A stretch of DNA of 41,672 bases from an uncultured Microscilla sp. Its GTDB lineage: Bacteria; Bacteroidota; Bacteroidia; Cytophagales; Microscillaceae. Shown here piece by piece: positions 28,327 through 35,314 of this stretch. Position 1 is the first letter of the stretch, and each line of letters opens with the position of its first letter. The notes beneath the pieces were generated by a model. It did no database searches and was not told the DNA's origin. It was given only the letters and a program-made list of their open reading frames with translations. Where the stretch lies: NCBI RefSeq assembly GCF_947493425.1, contig NZ_CANLRP010000064.1, positions 1-41,672 on the forward strand. The letters are read 5' to 3'. A program made the translations under genes and the position numbers.

Positions 28327-28412
28327 CTGTTCCATAGTTAACTACATCTTTTATGTCACATTGATTTTTAGTGACTTACAAAAAAAACGTCGTTAGATGT
28401 ATTTAGTCAATA

Positions 28413-28581
28413 CTAGTACCTCAACCTCTAAATACCTGATACATTATTTCGGCGATATTCGCCCCCTGACTTTACTTAAAAAATATCGCGTAGCTATGGC
28501 TATGCTCAATTTTTGAAGTTCGTCAGAGAACAAATTTCATCCAAAATAAATAGTGCATTTACTTAGAGGATAAGGTACTAG
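28413..28581. repeat. 169-bp imperfect palindromic element with CTAGTACC ends
   Basis: The left end CTAGTACCTCAACCTCTAAA and the reverse complement of the right end, CTAGTACCTTATCCTCTAAG, are near-identical (17 of 20). Pairing continues inwards with gaps (ATTTCGG/ATTTTGG, CCCTGAC/CTCTGAC, AAAAA arms) to a centre near GTAGCTATGGCTATGC. Size and layout match the 167-bp elements, but the terminal sequence differs, so this is a second subfamily. It is non-coding. Confidence 0.8.
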
Positions 28582-29026
28582 GTTTTAGCTGCCAGGTTAT
28601 CCTGCGCTTCAAAACCTAACAAACTTATAACACACTTACTATCAAGCATTTATAAAATCATCATTTAGAAGTACATAGCTAACTCGAAAGCTGTTCACCT
28701 TATTTAATTGTTGACTATCAACTACTGGTTATCAACAAGTCATGTTGACTCAAATCGTTGTGGAATATTGTAACATAAGTAAAACGAAAAAAATAAAGTG
28801 TTCTAATAAAACAAAACACCTGTTTAGACAAACAGATGAGTTTTGTAGTTTTAATAACTGCCAAAATTAGTAAATAAAAACTAAATTTTAGGTATTTCAC
28901 GCCCATCTGTCACGCAATAGTTCTTTAATACCTGCTTCAGACAACGCCATGCTGTGCTCATTTTACCACTCATCAAGGCTGTACACCGCTCGTCATGTTT
29001 TGCTTTTCTTGCGTAATCAATTGCCG

Positions 29027-29034
29027 TACTTTTG
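29027..29034 (+). promoter_or_regulatory. Probable -7 box of the hydrolase gene
   Basis: TACTTTTG matches the Bacteroidota -7 consensus TAnnTTTG and lies 27 bases before the ATG at 29062. A well-spaced -33 TTTG is not evident. Confidence 0.45.
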
Positions 29035-29061
29035 AGTAAATCATTCACAAATCAAATCACA

Positions 29062-29973
29062 ATGAAAAAATTACCTGTTATTTTTATTAGCCTGATCACC
29101 TCGCTTATTTTAGGCATTACGGCAGTTGTTGCCACCCCAGGCAATGGTACCAAAGCATTTAAAGTAACTGTAACCGGCACCAATAAATCGGGCAATATAT
29201 TGTTTATTCCTGGTTTGGGTTGCCCCGGAGAGGTATGGGACGAAACTGTAGCCGTATTTAAACAAGCGTATGCTTGCCATGTGTTTACTTTGGCTGGTTT
29301 TGCCGGACAACCCGCTCTTAAGACCAACACAATGTTGCCTGTAGTCAAAGACCAAATCATTGCTTATATAGACAAAAAGCAATTGAAAAATGTCACTCTT
29401 ATTGGACATAGCCTGGGAGGATTTATGTCGTTTTGGATTGCTGCTGAACGCCCCGACTTAATCCAGAAATTGGTCTCAGTAGATGGCTTACCCTTTTTGG
29501 GTGGTATGCAAAACCCTGCCGCTACCTCCCAAAGTATGCAACCCATTGCGCAACAGATGAAGGAACAAATGCTCAAGCCTGTGTCGAAAGAAGTGGCTCA
29601 AAAAAATCAACTCCGGACACTTCATGCAATGATTAGCTCAGATGCACACATCAAGCAGGTGCTTCAGTGGAACTTAAAGTCTGACCCTAAAGCCGTAGCC
29701 CAGGCAATGTATGAGTTGTATACAATAGACTTACGTCAAAAAGTAGCCAACATCAAAGCACCCACGTTGGTGATGGGGGTTTGGTGGGGCAAAGAATATG
29801 GGACACCACTGGAAGCAGTGAAAAAAAACTATACCCAACAGATTACCCGCATTCCTCAACACCATTTTTTGATGCACAAAAGTGCCAAACATTTTATTAT
29901 GTATGACGACAAAACCTGGATGATACAAAAACTCAAGGCTTTTCTGAAGGGGCAGGCTTTGAGCAATAATTAA
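29062..29973 (+). CDS. Exported alpha/beta hydrolase
   Basis: The ATG at 29062 gives 303 residues with a signal peptide (1-24, KKLPVIFISLITSLILG ... VVA); an upstream TTG frame at 29032 is ignored. The alpha/beta hydrolase fold is shown by ILFIPGLGCPGEVWD (oxyanion loop), nucleophile Ser117 in IGHSLGG, and the late His at ~277 (SAKHFIMYD). The catalytic Asp is not obvious; the region after MGVWWGKEYG replaces the usual GxxD. The substrate is unknown. It precedes a small membrane protein and a histidine kinase on the same strand (100-base gap), suggesting a shared transcript. Confidence 0.88.
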   Translation: MKKLPVIFISLITSLILGITAVVATPGNGTKAFKVTVTGTNKSGNILFIPGLGCPGEVWDETVAVFKQAYACHVFTLAGFAGQPALKTNTMLPVVKDQIIAYIDKKQLKNVTLIGHSLGGFMSFWIAAERPDLIQKLVSVDGLPFLGGMQNPAATSQSMQPIAQQMKEQMLKPVSKEVAQKNQLRTLHAMISSDAHIKQVLQWNLKSDPKAVAQAMYELYTIDLRQKVANIKAPTLVMGVWWGKEYGTPLEAVKKNYTQQITRIPQHHFLMHKSAKHFIMYDDKTWMIQKLKAFLKGQALSNN

Positions 29974-30072
29974 TTCAAGTTGCGAGCTACAGGCAGTTGT
30001 TTTCAAAGAACCGAAAACAGCTAAACAACTGATATATAAACTTTTAATCAATCAATAAACCTTATAATCATT

Positions 30073-30276
30073 ATGAAATCAAAAACACCATTCATCGTTA
30101 TCGGAGCCACTGGCTTAATCGTTAGTATCATTATTCACTTACTATTGTCTACTCCTTTTTGGAACTTCTTTAGTTTTTATACTCCTTGGTTTACATTTTT
30201 AATCATTGGCTTGGCGCAAAAAAAACAAGCCCGAAATCTCAATAAGAATCAGTATATTGCTGCCAAAAAAAACTAA
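30073..30276 (+). CDS. Small two-helix membrane protein
   Basis: The 67-residue protein has two hydrophobic helices (~7-25 and ~30-47) and a basic Lys/Asn-rich tail. It ends four bases before the histidine-kinase start at 30281, which strongly suggests translational coupling. A role as an accessory to the kinase is inference; no family is recognised. It is likely real because of codon pattern, length and position. Confidence 0.75.
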   Translation: MKSKTPFIVIGATGLIVSIIIHLLLSTPFWNFFSFYTPWFTFLIIGLAQKKQARNLNKNQYIAAKKN

Positions 30277-30280
30277 CTAT

Positions 30281-31348
30281 ATGGCAAGCACACATCGCCA
30301 TTCCAACAAGTATTATTGGTATTGCCAAGGCATTGGTTGGGGCGTGTATACATTGACTGGTTTTGGATTTGCGAGTCTTTACGGAAGTCCAAAACTACAT
30401 TCTATGATATTCAATATTGCTATATCATTGATGGGGTTGGTACTTACTCACGCCTACCGTAGCTTTATCAAACGCCAAGGCTGGCTTAAGCTGAATATGG
30501 GGCAAATAATATTACGGGTATTGCCTGCTTGTGTGGTCATTGGTATGGTTTGGTTTGTAGCCAATACTACTATCTGGAGGCTTCTTGCTTTTATCAATCC
30601 CAAACCGGTAGCATTTACGCTCCCCCTGGCACTTTCTATCATTTTCAATGTGGTGGTAGTCACCTTTATGTGGTCTTTGTTATACTTTGGCTGGCATTTT
30701 TTCAAAAACTATAAGCAAGCCGAAATAGATCAATGGAAGATGGCATCTATGGCACAAGAAGCCCAACTGATGGCACTCAAGGCCCAAATTAACCCGCACT
30801 TTATGTTCAATGCCTTAAACAATATCAGGGCATTGATTTTAGAAGATCCGACTAAAGCCCGCGAAATGCTTACTTCTTTGTCAGAGCTGATGCGTTATTC
30901 TTTGCGCTACAGCAACGCCCGGCAAGTATCGTTGGCAAACGAGCTTACGGTAGTTGATAGTTACCTGCAGCTGGCTTCTATTCAGTTTGAAGACAGGCTA
31001 CAGTTTGAAAACCAGATCAACCCGGCTATTATGGATGTGCAAGTGCCCCCCATGCTGGTGCAAACTCTGGTAGAAAACGGCATCAAACATGGCATTGCCC
31101 AATTGCCACAAGGCGGTAAAATATTGCTGAAAGGCACTAAAGACAATGGAATAGTGACTCTGGAAGTAGAAAATACGGGGTCGCTTGCGCTAAAAAACAC
31201 GAAGGAAAGTACAGGTACAGGTTTACAAAATGTCCGCGAACGCCTGCAGATGTTGTATGGAACTGAAGCTCAAATAAAGCTCAGTGAAAAACAAGACAAG
31301 GTAAATGCTACGGTCTTGATTCCAAGTAAAATAAAAAAAATAAAGTGA
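30281..31348 (+). CDS. Sensor histidine kinase, LytS/YehU type
   Basis: The start is taken at 30281 (MASTHRHSNKYYWYC), giving 355 residues; the frame opens earlier at a TTG but that overlaps the preceding gene. About four transmembrane helices fill residues 15-140. A short coiled linker (~145-168) leads to the His_kinase domain with phospho-acceptor His173 in NPHFMFNALNNI, then an ATPase domain with VENGIKHG (N box) and GTGLQNVRERL (G box). Such kinases act in pairs with LytTR regulators, and one lies 270 bases downstream. The stimulus is unknown; the adjacent hydrolase and small membrane protein may be part of the sensing unit. Confidence 0.95.
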   Translation: MASTHRHSNKYYWYCQGIGWGVYTLTGFGFASLYGSPKLHSMIFNIAISLMGLVLTHAYRSFIKRQGWLKLNMGQIILRVLPACVVIGMVWFVANTTIWRLLAFINPKPVAFTLPLALSIIFNVVVVTFMWSLLYFGWHFFKNYKQAEIDQWKMASMAQEAQLMALKAQINPHFMFNALNNIRALILEDPTKAREMLTSLSELMRYSLRYSNARQVSLANELTVVDSYLQLASIQFEDRLQFENQINPAIMDVQVPPMLVQTLVENGIKHGIAQLPQGGKILLKGTKDNGIVTLEVENTGSLALKNTKESTGTGLQNVRERLQMLYGTEAQIKLSEKQDKVNATVLIPSKIKKIK

Positions 31349-31429
31349 TCCAAAAGAAGGCAGTAGATGCGCAGTACCCAAAGACGAAGTTCTATGGGTT
31401 AGGTTATTTATGTAGTTTTAAGTAGCAGC

Positions 31430-31499
31430 AAGTCCTTAGATACCGATGAATATCGGTGCAATTAGCTATAAGTCCTTAGATACCGATGTATATCGGTGC
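31430..31499. repeat. Two 30-bp direct repeats, 40-bp period
   Basis: AAGTCCTTAGATACCGATG followed by AATATCGGTGC at 31430-31459 recurs at 31470-31499 with one base changed (ATG-A versus ATG-T). Each unit contains an inner inverted pair, ACCGAT/ATCGGT. A shortened third copy lies at 28301-28326. They sit between the kinase gene and the regulator gene. Confidence 0.8.
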
Positions 31500-31566
31500 T
31501 ACAAGTAAAGATAACTCTCTCATAATATGATAGTTATACTTGCATATTAGGTATATTTAATTTTGT

Positions 31567-31582
31567 CTTGGTACATACCAAG
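31567..31582. promoter_or_regulatory. Perfect palindrome upstream of the LytTR regulator gene
   Basis: CTTGGTA-CA-TACCAAG, 7-base arms around two bases, lies 36 bases before the ATG at 31618 and 22 bases upstream of the -7-like box. It is well placed for an operator, which could act in autoregulation. This is inference. Confidence 0.5.
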
Positions 31583-31603
31583 TTAAATTTCTCCAAGAAA
31601 AAC

Positions 31604-31611
31604 TATATTTG
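31604..31611 (+). promoter_or_regulatory. Probable -7 box of the LytTR regulator gene
   Basis: TATATTTG matches TAnnTTTG exactly and ends only six bases before the ATG at 31618. If used, transcription would begin at or next to the start codon, giving a leaderless message. No TTTG is found at the usual -33 distance. Confidence 0.5.
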
Positions 31612-31617
31612 CACCTT

Positions 31618-32331
31618 ATGAAAGCAATCATTATAGACGACTCGCGGCTGGCTCGTCAGGAACTACGCACTTTGCTCAAAGCACACCCTACCATAGAAAT
31701 ACTCGACGAAGCAGCCAATGCCATGGAAGCCGAAGAAAAGATAGCGCAACATTCGCCTGACCTTATTTTTTTGGATATAGAAATGCCCGGCAAAACCGGG
31801 TTCGAACTTTTGGAAGAGCTAACCATTACCCCACAGGTAATATTTACCACTGCCTTTGATGAATACGCTCTAAAGTCGTTTGAGTACAACGCTCTCGACT
31901 ATTTGCTTAAGCCAGTGCAACCTGCCAGGCTCAAAACTGCTATAGAAAAACTTTTGGCAAGTACCACCCCACCGCCATCTGCTGCCAAAGAAATACTCAG
32001 CGAACACGATCAGGTGTTTGTAAAAGATGGAGAACAATGTTGGTTTATTCAATTAAAAAATGTGCGATTGTTTGAGATAGAAGGCAATCACACCCGTATC
32101 TTTTTTGAAGACCACCAACCCCTCATTGCCCGCTCACTCAATTATATGGAACAACGACTCGATCCTCGCGTTTTTTTCAGGGCTAACCGCCAGCATATCA
32201 TTAATTTACAGTGGATTGACAAAATTATTCCCTGGTTTAGTGGCAACCTGAAGGTCAGGCTCAAAACAGGGGAAGAAATAGAGATTTCGCGAAGACAAGC
32301 CAATAAATTTAAGGAGTTGTTGAGTTTTTGA
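31618..32331 (+). CDS. LytTR-family response regulator
   Basis: The ATG at 31618 gives 237 residues and the standard MKAIIIDDSRLARQEL opening. The receiver domain (1-~120) has Asp7-Asp8, phospho-acceptor Asp53 (LIFLDIEMPG), Thr in IFTTAFDEYA and Lys in YLLKPV. The LytTR DNA-binding domain covers ~140-235 (EIEGNHTRIFFEDHQPLIARSL, then FFRANRQHIINLQWI). It is the expected partner of the kinase at 30281. A palindrome and the 40-bp-period repeats lie upstream and may be its binding sites. Confidence 0.96.
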   Translation: MKAIIIDDSRLARQELRTLLKAHPTIEILDEAANAMEAEEKIAQHSPDLIFLDIEMPGKTGFELLEELTITPQVIFTTAFDEYALKSFEYNALDYLLKPVQPARLKTAIEKLLASTTPPPSAAKEILSEHDQVFVKDGEQCWFIQLKNVRLFEIEGNHTRIFFEDHQPLIARSLNYMEQRLDPRVFFRANRQHIINLQWIDKIIPWFSGNLKVRLKTGEEIEISRRQANKFKELLSF

Positions 32332-32450
32332 TGGTGCAATTTTTCAACAGATAGGGATTTTCTTAAAACCATGATTGCAGCAATGATATACATTGGCACC
32401 TAAAAACTTGCAGCTTGTCGCTTATACCTTGAGGCCGTTGTTGCTCCCAA

Positions 32451-33029
32451 CTACTCTTTTACAATTACCTCAGCCAACCTTTTATACACATTGTACATGA
32501 GCCAGGCAGCCACACAACCTACCAAACCACCTACTAAAATATCGCCGGGGTAGTGCACGCCCAAATAAATGCGGCTGTAGGCTACTACAAACGCCCAGGC
32601 AAACATCCAGCGCCAGTGCCCCCGAAACAACAAAAACATAAACATGGCCATGCCAAAGGCATTTGCCGAGTGTGAAGAAGCAAACCCATAAGCCCCTCCC
32701 CGATATTCGTGCCCGTTGGCGTCTTTTACCACATGGGTGGTTGCCCTTAGTTTTTGTTCGTGCGAGGGACGCGGGCGTTTGAAGTGGGGTTTCATAAAAC
32801 CAGAAGTAAAACGGTCGGCAATGATGACCACCAACACTATAGATACTACCGCCAACAAGCCTTTTTTCCAACGCAAGCGCATGACCATTGCCACTACCAG
32901 AAACAGGTAGAACGGAATCCAGGGGGCACGGGCACTTATCCACCACATCACTTGGTCCCAGAAAGGAGAGTGAAATCCATTTAAAAAAGTAAATAGCTGA
33001 ATGTCAGCTTGTATTAATTGATCTAACAT
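32451..33029 (-). CDS. PAP2-family membrane phosphatase
   Basis: The ATG at 33029 (MLDQLIQADIQLFTFLN) fits the conserved start seen in Bacteroidota PAP2 proteins, giving 192 residues. The three phosphatase signatures are visible: KPHFKRPRP (C1), ASSHSANAFG (C2, with SSHS in place of PSGH) and SRIYLGVHYPGDI (C3). About five transmembrane helices surround them. The enzyme probably removes phosphate from a lipid such as undecaprenyl diphosphate or phosphatidic acid at the periplasmic face of the inner membrane. It is convergent with the LytTR regulator gene. Confidence 0.92.
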   Translation of the reverse strand: MLDQLIQADIQLFTFLNGFHSPFWDQVMWWISARAPWIPFYLFLVVAMVMRLRWKKGLLAVVSIVLVVIIADRFTSGFMKPHFKRPRPSHEQKLRATTHVVKDANGHEYRGGAYGFASSHSANAFGMAMFMFLLFRGHWRWMFAWAFVVAYSRIYLGVHYPGDILVGGLVGCVAAWLMYNVYKRLAEVIVKE

Positions 33030-33352
33030 ATATTTATGATTTGCAACACATGGCAATTTGTGGGCAAAGTTAATCAGTATTTTTTAAATTGGAAGCAACA
33101 CTCCTACTCTACCCTACTATTTTTCGCCCTGATTTGTGTCTTCACAAATCACCTCATTCACAAGCTTAAAAAACAGCTTATTTAAGGGTTTCGACCGCCC
33201 GATTTATCAATTGGTGAAGACACCATAGCCGTCAGGCTAGCCTCTTTTTCCGCCGTCGCTTGTGTCTTCACAAGAGACCAGACTGTCTTTGGGCGCTTTT
33301 TTTTAGAGACTCAATCAGCGCGTGGGGACACTCGCTGAGGTGATGACGATAT
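33030..33352. other. Non-coding, hairpin-rich spacer upstream of palindromic element copy 2
   Basis: There is no gene here. Two perfect hairpins share the TGTGTCTTCACA core: GATTTGTG/CACAAATC (33131-33150) and CTTGTG/CACAAG (33259-33274). AGACACCATAGCCGTCAGG at 33218-33236 is the exact reverse complement of 33549-33567, on the other side of the palindromic element. The segment 33135-33237 also resembles 33562-33665 in direct orientation. Confidence 0.65.
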
Positions 33353-33519
33353 TCTTAGGAATTGTTCAAAAATAAATTTACACTCTGAGGGGTGATTTTT
33401 CGCCTTGATACTTCGTTATTTTTATTGCCCGTAGCGCTGCTATGGGCGCAAAAAATAGCCTCGTCTCAAAACAAAACCTCTACCTCAAGAATGGTAATTT
33501 AATTTCTCACCATTCCTTA
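33353..33519 (-). repeat. 167-bp imperfect palindromic (MITE-like) element, copy 2
   Basis: The reverse complement matches 9176-9342 over 167 bases with two substitutions and no gaps. The ends are imperfect inverted repeats, and the centre TAGCGCTGCTA is self-complementary in part. It is inserted within a region of other repeats (33131-33665). No obvious target duplication is visible at either copy. Confidence 0.88.
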
Positions 33520-33760
33520 GGGTGAATTTTCTACACTTGTTTGCTTAACCTGACGGCTATGGTGTCTCCACAAATTAAACCATTTACAAGCCCAAAAAAC
33601 GACTTATTTTAGAGTTTCGATCGGCTCCATATAGCGGAATTTATCAATAGATAAAGACACGCAACCTTCAAGGACAAGCTCGGAGCAGGCGGGGCGAGGA
33701 AGCTACAGTTTTACTGTGCTGAGCTCAACGAAATTAAAAGCTGGGTAGAGTACAACATTC
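33520..33760. other. Non-coding spacer downstream of palindromic element copy 2
   Basis: There is no gene here. It contains the second arm (33549-33567) of the 19-base inverted pair and the degenerate direct repeat of 33135-33237. A segment at about 33715-33752 (TGTGCTGAGCTCAACGAA...) resembles 26203-26240. Confidence 0.55.
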
Positions 33761-34558
33761 CTACGCTACTTTAGCTTTGCGCACCATGTTGGCAAACAAA
33801 CGAGGAAAAAATTTCTTGACAATGATTCCCAGTTTTTCTCTTGCCCCACTAATAATGACTTGCTGCTTGCGTTTGCGAATGGCGCGGGCAATGAGGGCTG
33901 CGCAACGTTCGGGCAAAATACCGTTGCCAGTGGTGCTGTCCATGGTATTCTGGGCTGAGCCATCGCCAGTAAGGGCATTGACCGATACGTTGGTTTGGAT
34001 ATAGCCAGGGCATACCACTAACACTTCTACATTGTGGTGGTGGTATTCTGCCCTTACAGTTTCGAAAAAAGAAATAACGGCAGCCTTGGACGCTGAATAG
34101 GTAGAACGCAAAGGAGCGGCGAGTTTTCCGGCAACGCTACTGATGATGGTCACATGTCCTTGTTTTTGAGAAACCAGTTGAGACAACACTGCCTTGGTAA
34201 GCAAGATGTTTCCGAAGTAATTGACTTCCATAATCTGTCGATCTACGTCAGCGAGTGTGTCTTTGATAAGGCTCCGCTGACTGATGCCTCCGTTGTTGAT
34301 GAGGTAGTCTATTTGCCCAAACTTTTGAACCACTTCGGCTACTTTATCGACAAAAGTATTGCTTTGGGCAAGGTCAAGGGGCAATACCAATACATCGGCA
34401 GCAGCACTGCATTGCTTTTTTACTCGTTCGAGCTCCGTTTGGCGGCGTGCCGATAGTACCAGGCGGGCATTTTGTGCGGCAAAATGATAAGCCAGGGCTT
34501 CTCCAATGCCCGAAGAAGCTCCCGTAATCCATATTACTTTGTTTGTAAACTTTGACAT
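33761..34558 (-). CDS. Short-chain dehydrogenase/reductase (SDR)
   Basis: The ATG at 34558 (MSKFTNKVIWITGASS) gives 265 residues. The NAD(P)-binding motif TGASSGIG is at 12-19, the NNGG variant of NNAG near 88-91, catalytic Ser141 in ISSVAG, Tyr154 and Lys158 (YSASK). The arginines after the second strand (SARRQ) favour NADP. The C terminus is basic and partly hydrophobic (IVKKFFPRLFANMVRKAK), resembling DHRS7-like SDRs that associate with membranes. The substrate is unknown. It stands alone on its strand. Confidence 0.93.
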   Translation of the reverse strand: MSKFTNKVIWITGASSGIGEALAYHFAAQNARLVLSARRQTELERVKKQCSAAADVLVLPLDLAQSNTFVDKVAEVVQKFGQIDYLINNGGISQRSLIKDTLADVDRQIMEVNYFGNILLTKAVLSQLVSQKQGHVTIISSVAGKLAAPLRSTYSASKAAVISFFETVRAEYHHHNVEVLVVCPGYIQTNVSVNALTGDGSAQNTMDSTTGNGILPERCAALIARAIRKRKQQVIISGAREKLGIIVKKFFPRLFANMVRKAKVA

Positions 34559-34791
34559 AGTGTAAGTATACACCCTTGCTACAAGGCAGACAAACTTTTG
34601 GGAAATAAATTTATAGGGAACAACAGGGCGTGGCTCACAAAATATGTCACATTGAAGAATATGACAAAAAAGAAAAGTTTTTTATTGTTTTATCGAACAA
34701 AATCAAACATTGACCGATTCTTTCTATCTATTTCTTTCTTTTTAAAGTATTTACACTGAACATATTATACTATTTTATTTTAGAAAGACTT

Positions 34792-35178
34792 ATGGACGAT
34801 TTAAGAGTGCAAGACAAAGAGGGAAAAAGCTATATTTTATTCAATAGGCAGACAAACCTCTTCGAGATTTATGGAGAAGACAGCGCACATATTACCACCT
34901 TTTATGAACAGGTAAAAAACTGGCTTGAAGCATACATGCAAGTAAGCCATAAACCAATATCGGTCAATTTACAGTTTCTCCAGTATCACGCTTCATCCTA
35001 CGCTGCGTTGCTTCAAATACTCCAGTTATTCAATGATTTGTATACCAACAAAAAAATACTGGTAATGATCAATTGGTTTGTAAACTGTAGGGACATGAAA
35101 ACAATGAAAGATGTAAAAACAATTAAAAGTAAAGTAGGAGTTTTGCCCCTCAATATATTGAAAGTAGAGAAGGCATGA
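34792..35178 (+). CDS. SiaC-like (DUF1987) regulatory protein
   Basis: The 128-residue protein resembles the DUF1987/SiaC family: an acidic, beta-strand start (YILFNRQTNLFEIYGED), FYEQVKNWLEAYM, the strand-helix ISVNLQFLQYHASSYAALLQIL and the later KILVMINWFVNC. In Pseudomonas SiaC is phosphorylated by SiaB and dephosphorylated by the SpoIIE-type SiaA, and controls a diguanylate cyclase. Here a SpoIIE phosphatase exists at 5548 but no SiaB-like gene is in the window. The phospho-site (Thr in TSS of typical members) reads ASS here, so regulation may differ. It is monocistronic. Confidence 0.7.
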   Translation: MDDLRVQDKEGKSYILFNRQTNLFEIYGEDSAHITTFYEQVKNWLEAYMQVSHKPISVNLQFLQYHASSYAALLQILQLFNDLYTNKKILVMINWFVNCRDMKTMKDVKTIKSKVGVLPLNILKVEKA

Positions 35179-35314
35179 AGGCCACAATTAGTCATCCCAA
35201 AAACCGTTATTAATTCTTCCTGAGCTAACTACTCATACACCACCTCAAAAGGCATGACCACATCCTTGCCATCTACTTAAAGGCATCAATCCTACTAAAA
35301 ACTCTATACTGTAT

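Larger units (their letters stand above)
28240..29061. other. Long non-coding spacer with repeats between ggt and the hydrolase gene
   Basis: No gene is supported in these 822 bases; a minus-strand frame at 28718-28906 has no signals. It contains a repeat fragment at 28301-28326, a palindromic element at 28413-28581 and a probable -7 box at 29027-29034 (listed separately). The rest (28582-29000) is AT-rich and otherwise featureless to me. Confidence 0.5.

Noticed and set aside
28718..28906. 62-codon minus-strand frame in the ggt-hydrolase spacer
   Set aside because: It is AT-rich, without a recognisable domain, signal or partner gene; I could not support it.
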